64,000 nucleotides of DNA, taken from Arthonia radiata. Its lineage: Eukaryota > Ascomycota > Arthoniomycetes > Arthoniales > Arthoniaceae. The notes below the pieces were generated by a model. That model was not told the DNA's origin, did no database searches, and was given only the letters and a program-made list of their open reading frames with translations. The DNA is taken from the NCBI GenBank assembly GCA_002989075.1, contig PSQN01000017.1, forward strand, positions 4,471,453 through 4,535,452, written 5' to 3'. Shown piece by piece: positions 11,331-22,396 of the stretch (positions are counted from its first letter, which is position 1; each line of letters opens with the position of its first letter). The position numbers and the translations under genes were made by a program.

Positions 11331-12657
11331 AATCGCTTTAAGGAGTACGTCGTGTTCTTGGTCAGAACATGTCAACAAAGACAGCGCAGCTGCTCGCTTG
11401 CACCACGTGTGGTGATGCAATCCGCCCGTCAGCGTCTGACGAACGTCAGGCTCAGTGAAAACGTCTATCATCAGCACTGAACAACATGTCTGATATCGCG
11501 TGTCTTATTGCACGTGACGGAGTCGGCTCAAAATTCCGAGTACTCACACTGAAGCTTCATGCCAACCTACCACGTATCCTGTCCGATGCCTTTTAGCTGC
11601 AGCCCTGCAATCGCACCCGCTTCTGCCAAGTACTGCGGGACTGAACGCCGTACCGGTTCGCGTCGTTGGTAGCCCGACTCAAACCACATTGTCGCAGCTC
11701 GTGGTTTTCAAGTACAAGCATGGTGCGGAGGCGTACAAACAACAGCAAGGACGGTAGACCGCTTCGAATGTCATGATACGTCTGAGTGATCCCCCACCTA
11801 GTGCGTGGCAATCACCCGAACTATTGGGACGGACCGAACTTGGTGCTGTGACTCGTCAACTTGGGGACGGATTCGCAGCTTGCATGCCTTTATTCAACTC
11901 AGGGGCGTGCCACATGGCGAAAGAAGGATAGTTGGACAGTGAGCAACCACGGAGAGAGAAAGAAGGTGTCAGGTGACTTGACAAAAGTCGAGTCCCAGAA
12001 AGATCTAATCAATAGACCTTCGATTGGCGACAAGCCTGATGTACTTGAAGTAAAAGCCTGTGAGGTTGAAAATAACTTGGCGAAGATGCGCTTAACCGTG
12101 TTTGGACGCCTGAATAAGAGGCTACGATTGGCTAGCGATTGAGACACGATCACCGGGCATACTCGTGGCAGTCAAACCGGCTTGACTCACCCCATAGCAA
12201 GATTAGGAAGAATAGATAGCGCCTTGTATGCCAAGACGCCAGCAGCCACGCTGGCAATACATCCTTCGTGTTTTGGTTCAAAGCTATTCCACATATCGCA
12301 AAGTTCTACCTCCTCACGCCAATCGCAAATTCTTCCATATTCAGAGCTATGCGCTTAGAGCGAACCTGCTTAGATAGCGACGATAGCTATGTTGACGCTC
12401 AAAGCGCTGGGCTTGCTTGTTCAGTTCGCAACCCATCCCAAGTCCGCGCAGATAAAGGTCCGCAGAGACGTATCCCGCGGATCTACCAATTGAAGAGACG
12501 TCACATCGATATGCGCTGCTCGTAAACGTGGCCCTCGAGTCTTCCCTTGTATAACACTGATCTCACCTGCAACCGTGAGCCGCAGTGATGTCAGGTGTCC
12601 AATCCGCGCTGCAGCGTCAGATCCGTTTCTCCAAACCATATTGACTCAGCAAAGTAG
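11331..12657. other. Intergenic
   Basis: Short open frames only. A 93-codon frame at 11861-12142 (+) is lysine-rich but has no recognisable features. Confidence 0.4.
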
Positions 12658-13255
12658 CGACAAGTCCCTAGTCGATTAACCACGGGTGCAGTATTCAGCA
12701 GTTTAAGGTCGAAAAAGCAAACAGGCGACCAGCCCAGAAAACCAAAGCTGTGGGAGAAAGACGACTCAGGTTTCGCCTACCTCGGTCATGCAGCAGAGAT
12801 ACCAGTCAGAGCCGGCTACGGCGTGTATAGTCTAAACCCGCTTCAAAAGTTTCGGGTAGCCTACCTCGATCGCCAGCGCGTCATCAATGCAATCACAGAG
12901 GGAATCGTTTCTGAGATAGTGGACTATCTCCACAACAATCAGACTGATCCAAATCTGCAGAGAATCATTGTGAAGTGAGAACTCCATGTTCCGAGCGCTT
13001 TCGATCCCGCTGGCGTCTGCACTACATATTCAGATTTCTTGCTGCTATGGGTCCGCCCGGATACTGACCCACAAGTCATCTAGGTCGAAGTTCGCTCCGA
13101 AGTTCGAGGAAGGACGTGAGAAACCGAAGACTGCGATTATCGTTCTGGAAACCCCGAAGGACCATCAGATGGTTCTGCTCGAGATGCAGTCAAGTGAGCA
13201 AGACGCCAGGAAAAAAGGTGTACGCAAGAAATTCTCGCTGCACAAGTGGTGGTAG
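12658..13255 (+). CDS. Hypothetical protein, 3' part of a spliced gene
   Basis: Two exons are clear. The first is open from 12658 and convincingly coding from about 12724 to 12974 (KLWEKDDSGFAYLGHAAEIP, later VAYLDRQRVINAITEGIVSE). After a 109-bp intron (GTGAGA...TCTAG, exact phase) the second exon is 13084-13255, with a lysine-rich end KKFSLHKWW and a TAG stop. The first exon has no ATG, so the gene must begin in an unresolved upstream exon; an acceptor such as the CAG at 12722-12724 would fit. No domain is recognised and the protein appears soluble. It is easy to miss because the first segment lacks a methionine. Confidence 0.55.
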
Positions 13256-13539
13256 ACCGCAAGACCTTCTAGAAAGAATACTTGCGTACGAGTGTGGTTT
13301 TAGTTGCACTCACCCAGCTCTCTTAAGAGGGGTACTATCGCACACTACTTATTCAGCAAGGTGAGACGAAATTGGTCCTCTACGCTTACACATCCTTCTA
13401 GCGGTCCGCTGAACAGTCATCATATACGCGGTGCTTTCAGCGATGTCATGCGCCCCCTTCCCCTCCAATCTAGACTCTCAGTCCTCGCATTGCCTCCCTG
13501 TAGCACCCCCAAACTTTCATCACCAGCGTTCATCCACCC

Positions 13540-14219
13540 ATGGCGGGCCAGAGTCTAAAGGCTGAGCTTTGGTCTGATGAGCATATACGCCAATACAACC
13601 AAAGCAACACGGAGTGGCGCGAGCTGCATGGCGCGCTGAAGCACAGGAAGCTGCTTGCGAGCGAGGCTGTAGAGGAATGGAAGTTCTCTGATGCATTTAA
13701 AAATCTCTTCGAAAGGGAGATCGTCGACTGTTACGAGAAACACCATCAAGACCGGGAGGAGTTAGCCGAGCCGATGCGAAGCCGTCTATCGTTGATCTCG
13801 TGTGGGTACAGACGGCATTTCCAGAAGATCGGCTGCCAGCTCGTTTTACCATCATCACAGATCGCCTGTGGTCTACCGGTAGATGCTTGGTCTGTACTGA
13901 CTGGAGCCGAGACTATAGCGACATCAACAGGTCACAATATACCATTGAAGTGCACTACATCGCACATCCGGGAAGGCATGTAGATCAAATCAAGATACCG
14001 GGTTTTGAAAAAGACCCTTATCCTGATGGATCTCCATCGCCTCTTGCGGAGTTGGGGTACCCATTGCTGGGACCTGCTGGACTGAAGGTGAGAGAGCATG
14101 TCGACAGGGCCGGAAGCTAGTTGCATCCTTTGCAGCGTTACCGACGAAAGCGAGCAGAAGAGAGAAGGGGTCAGAGTAGGCACGCGGGGCGTCGCATGGG
14201 TAAGCAGGATATCCTCTAA
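13540..14219 (+). pseudogene. Orphan gene with an apparent frameshift
   Basis: From ATG 13540 one frame reads a charged, protein-like sequence (ELWSDEHIRQYNQSNTEWRE through YEKHHQDREELAEP). From about 13773 the convincing frame is a different one (DAKPSIVDLVWVQTAFPEDR, then YTIEVHYIAHPG and GYPLLGPAGLK). No canonical intron of the required length class lies between; a 41-bp GTTACG...CCGAG candidate is too short and has a poor acceptor. A 48-bp intron, 14088-14135 (GTGAGA...TGCAG), then joins a basic tail ending at TAA 14217-14219. It is either a single-indel pseudogene, an assembly error or an unusually small intron. The family is unknown. Confidence 0.5.
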
Positions 14220-14539
14220 CATCGAGAACAAGTTAGCGAACCCAACGACAGTGCGAATCGAGTCCTTGCCGACCCTACTTGTAGTTTGCCACGAAAGACT
14301 TGTCAGTCTCACTCGGTGCGCTAAAACGTGAGACTCGTGGCTTTGTTCGGTTGCAGCATGCTACCGCCAACGCAGCGTGAGCTTCTTTCTCCGACTCTGC
14401 CGGTTCGGACAAAGGACTCCGCCCATCCACCTTGGAATAAATATCTTGTTGCAGGTTGCATCCGCGCTGCTGCTCGCGTGAATGTCCCCGTGCCATTCAG
14501 GGGTCCTGTCTTCAGCTCATCACACCGCCATCCCCAACA

Positions 14540-15373
14540 ATGCCATCACTCGCCTACACACCATCCACCGCGACCTTCCACCAAGGTCGCAGCATACCGT
14601 TCCACGGCCGCGCGAACACGTCTTCTCGCACCACCACAGCTGCCTCGAAAGACGCATACCCGAGCAACACGACCATCAGCGTCCCTTTAACGCCCGGGTA
14701 CCTCGCCCAAGCAAGCGCCTACCACATCAACTCGCTCGCCTCTCCGGTGCATGCACGCAAAGCTTCACGCTCCGGTCAACAAGAGCTGAGTGTCGTCGAC
14801 GAGGACGGCACCTCGGACGATGTCAGCGCTGGCGGCATCAAATGGAACGACGAGGGTGGCCATCAACGACGCAAATCCAACCGCAAAGGCCTGGCGCTCA
14901 AACCCGCCTTGAGCATCCGTACACAAGCAGATCGGCAGGACTCAGCCAAGTTCTTTCAAGCGCTACTGTCGGCGCCGCCGTTGAGGCATATACCCTACTC
15001 GGCGTTATCGCCGTTTTCCGGGCTAAGGGACGCGGAAGAAGTAGCAGAGGTGGGTGACGACGATTTGGAGACTGGCGAGGCGTTCGAGGACTTTCAACCG
15101 AAGATGGTAGGCCGAAAGGCGAGCGTGAGCGAGAAGTTGGTGAGAGCCTGGCCATGGCAGTGGAGGCCGCCGGGGTTGAGGGTTCCGGAGTGGGAGAAGC
15201 AGGAGTATCAAGCCTTGAGCGAGGAGGAAGCACTGCCGTCGATGGTGCCCAATCATGGTACTTCAAGGGGCGAGCGGAGGCTTTTGAGGGTGTTCATAGC
15301 GTTGTTGAGCACAGCGGTGGCGCTGCAGCTCGCGATCGTACTGGGGATAGGAGGGTTGGGCTGCGCTTGCTGA
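14540..15373 (+). CDS. C-terminal membrane-anchored hypothetical protein
   Basis: Single exon, 277 residues. The start at 14540 (MPSLAYTPSTATFH) follows a CAACA leader; an upstream in-frame ATG at 14456 gives Cys/Arg-rich sequence unlike protein. The first 170 residues are Ser/Thr/Pro-rich and disordered, with acidic patches. A conserved-looking block RAWPWQWRPPGLRVPEWE sits around residues 195-215. A hydrophobic segment VFIALLSTAVALQLAIVLGI lies at the extreme C-terminus after basic GERRLLR, as in a tail-anchored or type II protein. Its 3' end is 76 bp from the 3' end of CSL4 on the other strand. The function is unknown. Confidence 0.72.
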   Translation: MPSLAYTPSTATFHQGRSIPFHGRANTSSRTTTAASKDAYPSNTTISVPLTPGYLAQASAYHINSLASPVHARKASRSGQQELSVVDEDGTSDDVSAGGIKWNDEGGHQRRKSNRKGLALKPALSIRTQADRQDSAKFFQALLSAPPLRHIPYSALSPFSGLRDAEEVAEVGDDDLETGEAFEDFQPKMVGRKASVSEKLVRAWPWQWRPPGLRVPEWEKQEYQALSEEEALPSMVPNHGTSRGERRLLRVFIALLSTAVALQLAIVLGIGGLGCAC

Positions 15374-15449
15374 GCTCCTCACGTTCCAATCGCTGAGAGT
15401 CCGTAGCGACAACAGGTGCACTGTGACCACTATGACCACAGGATTTCGA

Positions 15450-16055
15450 TCAAATATCCGGCCTGCCAACCTTCCTCCCCTCCCTCCTCCCGGTCCCCTC
15501 TTCCACGACCTCCTTCCAACTAACCGGAAACATCGGCCGTCCACTCTCACTCTTCGCCATCACAACACCCAACTCATTCTTCGCAGTGCTCAAATAGTAG
15601 TTCCGCTCATCTCCAATCGAGATCACCACAGCCCTAATCACATCGCCCACCCCAAAACTCTCTGCCACCACCACCTTGTCCTTCTCGGTAGCGCGAACAT
15701 CCTGCACGCGGATGATGCCACCGAAGCCTGCATCATCAGCGTATGTCTTACAAGGAAGATCGTCGACGGCGATGATAGCGACGTGAGCTTGACGCTGCGT
15801 GATGCGCGTGACGCGAGCGAGGACAGTGGCGTTGACGTAGGGCAGTTTTGAGCCTGCTTGCGATGCCGCCACATTGATGTTCTTTGCATCTTTCGTCAGT
15901 AGCCCAGTGCGGCTCGCATATACTTGAGCGTCTGAGACGTGCAGGCCGGATCCGAGCGATGGGTTTTGTGCATTTGGTTTCGGATGGAGTGCGATTAGGG
16001 AGATGTGGTCGCCAGGCAGGACGATATTGTCTGGTTTTGATGCCGCCGCCGCCAT
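15450..16055 (-). CDS. CSL4: Exosome complex component CSL4 (EXOSC1)
   Basis: Single exon, 201 residues. It is the cap subunit of the nuclear and cytoplasmic RNA exosome that helps bind RNA and connects to cofactors. The N-terminal domain has the typical opening PGDHISLIA and GSGLHVSDAQVYASRTG. The S1 RNA-binding domain spans about residues 70-165 (NATVLARVTRITQRQAHVAI, GIIRVQDVR, GDVIRAVVISIGDERNYYLS). The C-terminal element (FPVSWKEVV) retains the family's PVSW motif but no zinc-binding cysteines, as in yeast Csl4. Length matches fungal orthologues. It is convergent with 14540-15373. Confidence 0.93.
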   Translation of the reverse strand: MAAAASKPDNIVLPGDHISLIALHPKPNAQNPSLGSGLHVSDAQVYASRTGLLTKDAKNINVAASQAGSKLPYVNATVLARVTRITQRQAHVAIIAVDDLPCKTYADDAGFGGIIRVQDVRATEKDKVVVAESFGVGDVIRAVVISIGDERNYYLSTAKNELGVVMAKSESGRPMFPVSWKEVVEEGTGRREGRKVGRPDI

Positions 16056-16492
16056 GCTGGCTTATTTGTAGCTATGCAACAGATTCTCGATGTGCTTTTA
16101 GTTGCACAAATCCTTTTGCTGCGGAACCAGTTCGTTCTGAAATATAGTTGGAAGACACAGAAGATCACGTTGGAAAAGAAAACATCTGCGCAGGATCCAA
16201 TGCCGCCTCCAGGGATTTCCAACGGTACGCCAGCGAGGACCTTTTCGTTAGTGCTACGTCCAAACTTGATAGCGAGGGCTCATAATATAAAGAGATGTGC
16301 CAACGCACAGATAGTCATTGACGAGGTATCACTAACATAATATATAACCCAGCTACGAATAGCCTTATCCTTTCCCCCTTTCAACGACCACGCTGTGATG
16401 ATTTTCATACACGACCAGTGCCCCTCCCCAAACACCATACGCTGTGCAAATGCTGGATTCCATGAGACAATAGGCAGAGCACGAGATTTGCA
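16056..16492. other. Intergenic
   Basis: 437 bp between the CSL4 start and the 3' end of VAC8; both genes are on the minus strand. It should contain the CSL4 promoter and VAC8 terminator. No gene is seen. Confidence 0.6.
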
Positions 16493-18431
16493 CTAGCCTT
16501 CCACCAACGTTCTCGGTCCACGACCGAGATGCTCCAGACAGCGACGAGCGAGCCCAATCACTTCTCCCTCGCCATCTTCGCTCTCCTCGTCATCAGATTC
16601 GACGTTTCGATCGGAGATCTGCTTGATGACCTCAACGATGTCTTCGGACCGGGAGATCAAATCGACAAGCTGTTGATCGCCAGACTCGAGCAGCTGAAGC
16701 AGGGTCCAGATGGCAATGTGCTGGAATGTGGAATCACCGCTTGCGACGAAGCGTGTCAGGTAGCCGTGTATGCCACCGTTGGGCTGCATCCAGCTTTGCA
16801 CGAAGATTGAGTAATCACCGACTTTCGACGAGAGGTTACCGAGGGCAGCTGCGCTGTTGCCCTGGACTTCTATGCTTTCTGAGTCTGTGAGGGGTATTAG
16901 TACATCGAAAACGCCAAGATTGAGCAAATGTGTCTTCAGCTCGTCGCTCAAGGCGAGCACAGCAATAGCCGCCGTCATCTCCGACTGGACACTCAAGGGT
17001 ACATCAAGAACCAGCTGCTTGCATTTCTGCACAGCGCCAGCCTCCAAAACGAGCTGTTTGTTGCGGTCTGAGCTGGCCGCTAGATTGCGAAGCGTGGATA
17101 TGGCATGACATTGTATCTCTTCATTGTCTGTGGTACCGAGCAGACCGACAAGTGGCTTGAGGAAGCCAGCATCGATGATTGGTGATTCATTTTGAGGGTG
17201 GATGGATATGTTGCGGATACAGGCGACAGCTGAGAGGATAAGGGGAATGTATGTGGAGTTGAGTAGCCGAAGGAGAGGCTGCAGACCCTTCGCGCGGACG
17301 ATCTCGAGCTGGTATTTCTCGTCCGATGCGAGGTTCCTCAATGCGAGCGCGGCTTGACACTGCACCTTGGGAGACGGAGACTCCATGAGGTGGACAAGGG
17401 ATTGAACGAGTCGGGCTTCATTGGATGCGAGTGTCCTGCGATTGCCGGCATCGACAGCAATGTTGCTGAGGGCTGTAGTGCAATAGTACTGTACGTCAAC
17501 ATCTGATGAACCAAGAAGCTGGACAAGGACGGGGATGGCGCCGGCTTTGACCAGCTGTTGTCTATTGTCATCTGCGATCTCCGTCAGTATTGACCCCATA
17601 TATGCACTCATATCGCGGCATACCAGAATGTGTCATGTTCAACAAAGCTCCAGTCGCATTCCGTTGCACCCGCATGTCTCTCGACTTGGCCAATTTTGTG
17701 AGGGGTGGCAGAGCGCCTGACCGGGCGATCTTGGCCTTGTTTTCTTCGTGCGTCGCAAGATTGGTAATGCAGCCGACCGCGTTGCATTGCACTTCAACGT
17801 TTTGGGAGTTCATCTGCTTGATGAGCGGTATAAGCCCGCCGAGTGATACGATAGAAACCTTGTTCTCGGCTTGTATAAGTCAGCGGGCGTCTCATGCTGT
17901 TGACGTTGGCTAGGGACTCACCATTGACCGCAAGGTTGCCCAGTGCAGCACTGGCAGCTCTTTGTACTTCAAGATCCGAGCTCTGGAGGAGGAAAAGGAT
18001 AGGTTCAAGGGTGTCGCGGTCGACTTGCGTGACATCTACATCGTGAAATTAGATTCTGAGCCGCGTACTGCCTTTGGGCGGCGCATACCTCGCTCCGTTA
18101 TCTCAGCAAAGGTCAAGCTGGCACTTCGTTGGAGGTCGACATTATCTGAGTATACAAGTGTGCTGAGCGCTCGGAGAGGTTCACCGGCGAAGAAGTTGAC
18201 TTCAGAGCGCTGGGATATGGGCCGTTAATGGCAGTCTCGAATAAGGGCATGTGACAACATACGTTCTCGAGGTACTGTAACAGTTCTGCGACGGCTTCTC
18301 GCTCGCTCTCGGCCAGGGTGCTGTCGTAGTGGCCGTCTTTTGTGCGTGCTGTTCATGAGTCAGAACTGAGATTGGATCTGTGAAGGCCAAATCAATCTAC
18401 CTCTTCCGCAGCATGAGGTGCAGATGCCCAT
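16493..18431 (-). CDS. VAC8: Vacuolar protein 8, armadillo-repeat protein
   Basis: Six exons (18431-18401, 18348-18263, 18209-18089, 18035-17922, 17869-17624, 17571-16493) give 558 residues; every junction is in phase with GT-AG borders. Vac8 anchors to the vacuole membrane and supports vacuole inheritance, the nucleus-vacuole junction and autophagy-related trafficking. The first exon encodes MGICTSCC, an SH4-type signal: Gly2 for myristoylation and Cys4/7/8 for palmitoylation. Armadillo repeats follow throughout, with characteristic blocks such as [31 protein letters not shown] and [14 protein letters not shown]. An acidic linker ([13 protein letters not shown]) precedes the C-terminal [10 protein letters not shown]. 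Length equals the usual 550-580 residues. Confidence 0.96.
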
Positions 18432-19163
18432 GGTTGTGAGGTGACGGCCCAAGAGGCGCGGTGCTTGTCTGGGACTAGATAAAGCGCATACAGGATGTCA
18501 AAGCGATGCTAGGCAGACGAGCGCTAGTTGTCGTCGAGGAGGAAAGTGATGAATGCATAGAAGAGAGAGCAGAGGAGACAATGGAGAGCAGGTGCTTGAT
18601 TGCTCTTGCCGGCTTGCCTGGCTGCTAGAGTATCTAAATCGCGCGCGCAGGTGATCCCAGCATCATGAATTGCCTCATCCGGTAATGTCTCGCTCTCCTC
18701 TCCTCTACGTGTCCATTTCGACATGCACTCACCTTTCCCTCATCTCTCGCATTTTTTCCTGCATATGCCTCCCTCCAAACTTCAGCGATATCGCGATGAA
18801 CTACAATGATATGTCGCGCGATTTCGAGCCTCTCCACTCTCAACAATCGACTCAGCTGACGGATTTGAAGACTTGACTGATGATACCTCCTGCGCACTGC
18901 CATCGACCGAATCACTCACGACTTGTCTGTCTTCGAATTGTCGGGTAGAGCGTTTCGGGCTAAATAAAGTTTCGCGTTTTTTATCACAACAGCATCTGGA
19001 TCATGCGCCCTATGCAGAGTCCATAGTGAGGCATGGCTGTGAATGCCCCCAAGAACTTGTCTGCTTGTCAGGGTATGTTTCTCAGCCAAGTCACTCAATA
19101 CTGTGCTCGTGTTATCCAGTGTCTTCATATCTGGATATCGTTCCTTCTTGACAGGAGCCCATA
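18432..19163. other. VAC8 upstream region
   Basis: Contains the VAC8 promoter. It has short overlapping open frames only and nothing supportable as a gene. Confidence 0.5.
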
Positions 19164-19613
19164 TTAATGTTGTAGCAGTTCGCGGCGTTCAAAGTAGTGC
19201 AGTTGTTCGAGACCCAGCCTTTCCATCGCCTCGTGCGCTAACGATTTTTGATGCAGGGTGTAGTCGCTCACGGAGGATGTAATGTTGTCACTTTGAGCCA
19301 CGTACCTTTTCTCGCCGCCAAAGAAGCACTTTTGATGGAGGAACCCTGTCACTTGCTCACTCGATCTGACCAACGCCAGCAGCCACAGGCTCCTCTGATC
19401 AGCGAGGCAGTGTGGGTTGTCAAAAAGAAACAGAATCTGGTAGGATCCGCTATGCATTGCGGTGCTGCTGCGCCTGTCCCAATTACTGGCGGAGGTTCGA
19501 TCACGTACTGTCAGTGTAGTGAGTCGGTCTTCGGTCCACTGCATTAGGTACGCAGCAACTCCTACTTCGGAAAAAGTGTCCTGAAAGGCAAGGTTGCCCG
19601 AAGAGTGCATCAC
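19164..19613 (-). CDS. Possible hypothetical exon
   Basis: A 149-codon open frame with protein-like composition: DTFSEVGVAAYLMQWTEDRL and later LALVRSSEQVTGFLHQKCFF. It may be the 3' exon of a spliced gene. An upstream minus-strand stretch near 19760-19620 (ISPPFATPHETLASQWRLAY) could be joined by an intron ending at the TTTCAG before the DTFSEV segment. No domain is recognised. It could also be a decayed gene. Confidence 0.33.
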   Translation of the reverse strand: MMHSSGNLAFQDTFSEVGVAAYLMQWTEDRLTTLTVRDRTSASNWDRRSSTAMHSGSYQILFLFDNPHCLADQRSLWLLALVRSSEQVTGFLHQKCFFGGEKRYVAQSDNITSSVSDYTLHQKSLAHEAMERLGLEQLHYFERRELLQH

Positions 19614-20089
19614 GTCGTCCTCTCAGGTGAGTAAGCAGTTTCATGTGAGTGACAGAATTTGTAGGCGAGCCTCCACTGTGATGCGAGCGTTTCGTGTGGT
19701 GTCGCAAATGGAGGCGAGATATCTGTCAACACCTCTCCAGGATCTCGAGTGGCGCGAAACCCTTGCTGTTGTTGGATAACACCAGCATGACATGCCAACA
19801 GAGCCTTGCCTACGAGTTGTCTATCAGCAATGCACCTACCTCGACACTCTAAAACGGAAAGTTTGCGAGTTCTGCTACCGACCTCAAAGCGTGTTGGTGT
19901 TTGGATCTAGAGCCTTATGCTGTGTGTTCTAAATCTAAGATTCGCCTGTGGCTTTCCTTTCGCAAGCTAGCCAGACCATTCGGTCCTGAGAAAATGGTCA
20001 ATACCGAATGGGTCGCTGCTCGTTCGAATCAAACATTGCTCAAGATACCCCAATCCAAGGCCTCTTCGTCTGGCAACAGGGTCATCTTC

Positions 20090-20365
20090 TTAGCAATCCA
20101 GCCAGAGCCATTGGAAATACTCCAGAGAGTCGAGACTCAGATGAGCACCCAAGTGCCCATGCGCCGTCTTCTCCTTGAGGCCGATTGTCCATAAGACTCG
20201 AATGGCAGCGATCACCTCAATCCGAGTGAAGTTCCTGCCATGGTTAGGCCAAACTTGGAATTCAATTGCGTTGTCTTCGAGGCTGCGACCCGGGGATTTG
20301 TAGCTCAAGTCGCTGTTTCCGCCGTGGAGATCGCGGCGACTGAATACATTCGTATCTCAAGCGGT
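20090..20365 (-). CDS. Possible hypothetical exon
   Basis: A minus-strand frame open to about 20360 reads RRDLHGGNSDLSYKSPGRSL and continues with DNAIEFQVWPNHG, ending WLWLDC at the stop at 20090. The segment has the feel of a small fungal protein of unknown function. A start codon within the stretch exists (Met at 20308), but the sequence before it also looks coding, so an upstream exon is likely. The confidence is low. Confidence 0.32.
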
Positions 20366-21018
20366 CAGCCACTCCTGCACGACCTTTTCGGGCCAGTCAT
20401 GCTTAGTGAAAGAAAACCTAAGGGTCTACATGGGTGACTCTGCTGTTATCCGGAGACCTGGCTTCTCCGTTGTTGGAAGCGCGGGTTAAGTCTGACAAAT
20501 GTAGATGGAGGGGGAATGGATTGAGCGTAGCGCATCGTACGCACGTTGATGACACAATGACCCACGCAAAGTAAAAGATCTACGGTACGCTTCTGGTTAT
20601 TGGCAAAACGAAGCGTGGCTGCTATCAATGCAGGTTGCAGTGCATGGGAGGCGTGCATCCATGACAACGCCATCAGACCGGAGATTGGCTCTGTGCTTGG
20701 TGATATCATAGCACAACAATTGTTGGGCGGCAAGCTGTGATCAGACATCTTCGCGCAATGATCTACAACAGTGTAAGTACACCTCCCTTGTAAGCCCGAC
20801 TTTAGGGTTCCGAGTAGTACCCAGAATCATCTCAACCCTGATACGTTCCATGCTGCTTGACCAAGCATTCTTCGACGAGCGTCTTCAGTCCTCCTCCAGA
20901 TCATGGATAGGTGAAGCTCGCACATCAATCTCAAAACTTCAACTCTTCTTCCAGCATGCGCAAAAGGTCATGAGCTGCAGTGACGAGCTCAGCGTGGAAA
21001 TCTCGTCTGCATCGTATC
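20366..21018. other. Intergenic
   Basis: A 100-codon minus-strand frame (20446-20748) has no supporting features. Otherwise nothing is seen. Confidence 0.4.
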
Positions 21019-22396
21019 TCACTGAAACGGACAGCCCGATGAAGCACACTGTGTAAAACTTCTCCGGACCGCATCAGCGTCAAGTGCGGTGTCATCCTGC
21101 AATGGTCTTGGCCCAACTTCATGCAAGTGATAACCCTGCGGGATGTACTTTTGGCCTTCATCGCCCGGCAAAGGCGCAGCGAGCATGCGTCGCAGCAGTG
21201 CCTTGAAGTCCCACCGCGCTAGAGCGGTCGGTTTGACGTACCAAGGATGAACGAGATAGCCGACCTGATAGAAGCGGCCTGTGCTGGCTTCTGGAGACTC
21301 GCTATGATGCAGCTTGCGCAAGAAATGGGGGCGTGGTAGAAGCATGAGCCGAATGACGAAACGACGGATGGCGAGAAGGATTCGGACGAGGGTGGTGGCT
21401 TGTACGGTCGGGGGAGGTAGCCTGTATGGTGTCAGTGACGCGTGCACGCTTGGCTTTCTTCATTTCTTGGAAGGCACATTACATCATGGCCTTCCGCAGT
21501 CGATCTTCCAGGAGCTCGTAAATCATGTTCTTCGTCAGCGGTCGTAGTAAGTCGGGTACAAGACGCAGCAGAAGGGCGATTGTGCCGTCGGCTAAGGCTT
21601 TGTTAGAAGGTGCGGGCAGCATGTGCCGCTCCTCGTACTGCAAGCTCCAATCCTCCATCTCTTGCAGCCAATGCAAGCCGTCACGCCATCCTTTGTCGCA
21701 GTTAGGCAGCTTGTCGTATGAGATGCCCATAGCGTCGCCGAGACTTTTCCAGTAGGTCGCTTGAGCGCAGCGTTCCAGCTCTGAAAGACGTCGCCATTCA
21801 TACTTGCTGACCCAACGCGAAGGCTCCAAGAGGAACAGGCTTAGAGTGTACAGCATGTCATCGTTTGTGATGGCCCCACTGCGTTAGTAGGGCGCATGCA
21901 GGTAATTCATCCGGGCGATAGCTTGCGTAGCTCGCCGTGACGACGGTTCGTTGAGCACAATCTCCGCCAGGAGGACGCCCGTGTCGGCAGCCCGTTTTGA
22001 CACCGTGGCATTAGAACTGAGTTGCCCAGTTCGGACGAGCAGCGTGGATATACTGGGGATGCCGTATGTCTGCAAGAGAGGGCACGAGATTTGTTAGCGC
22101 AATCAACTTAGCTTACGCGACGCCAACTGTTACGGCCTCAAAGTGAGGTAGTACATACATACTTTGAATATTGCGAAGAAGATAGACGCGCCAAATGTTT
22201 GTGGAAACTCGACTTGGCCTAGCGCAACTTGAATGTCGAAAGCTTCTTCAACCGTCATCTTCGACCATGAATGGCGATCTGCGTACTTCTTGACCAGACC
22301 ACCGCTACTTGTCGCCCTTCGAAATCGCAGGAGCTTTACAAGACCGAGGTAGCTGATGGTAGCGACTGTGACCCACAATATCCATTCCGACGCCAT
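21019..22396 (-). pseudogene. ER-bound oxygenase mpaB-like gene with in-frame stop
   Basis: Exons are 22396-22163, 22069-21483 and 21421-21019 (407 codons including one internal stop). The introns (93 and 61 bp) are in phase. The protein belongs to the fungal mpaB/DUF2236 family of haem-linked oxygenases related to latex-clearing protein; MpaB acts in mycophenolic acid side-chain cleavage. The N-terminal helix is a membrane anchor (WILWVTVATISYLGLVKLL). Family landmarks are KYADRHSW, FGASIFFAIFKTYGIPSIS, RMNYLH, and the distal DDMLYTLSLF and GYHLHEVGP. A TAA at 21886-21884 (codon 140) directly follows RMNYLHAPY, and the same frame resumes at once with the expected RSGAITNDDMLYTLSLF. It is either a nonsense-mutated gene or one rescued by splicing (see findings). 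Confidence 0.8.

Noticed and set aside
14482-15057. 191-codon + strand frame overlapping the tail-anchored protein
   Set aside because: Composition is Arg/His/Pro/Ser with no coherent hydrophobic core; the other frame has a clear membrane anchor and conserved tryptophan-rich block.
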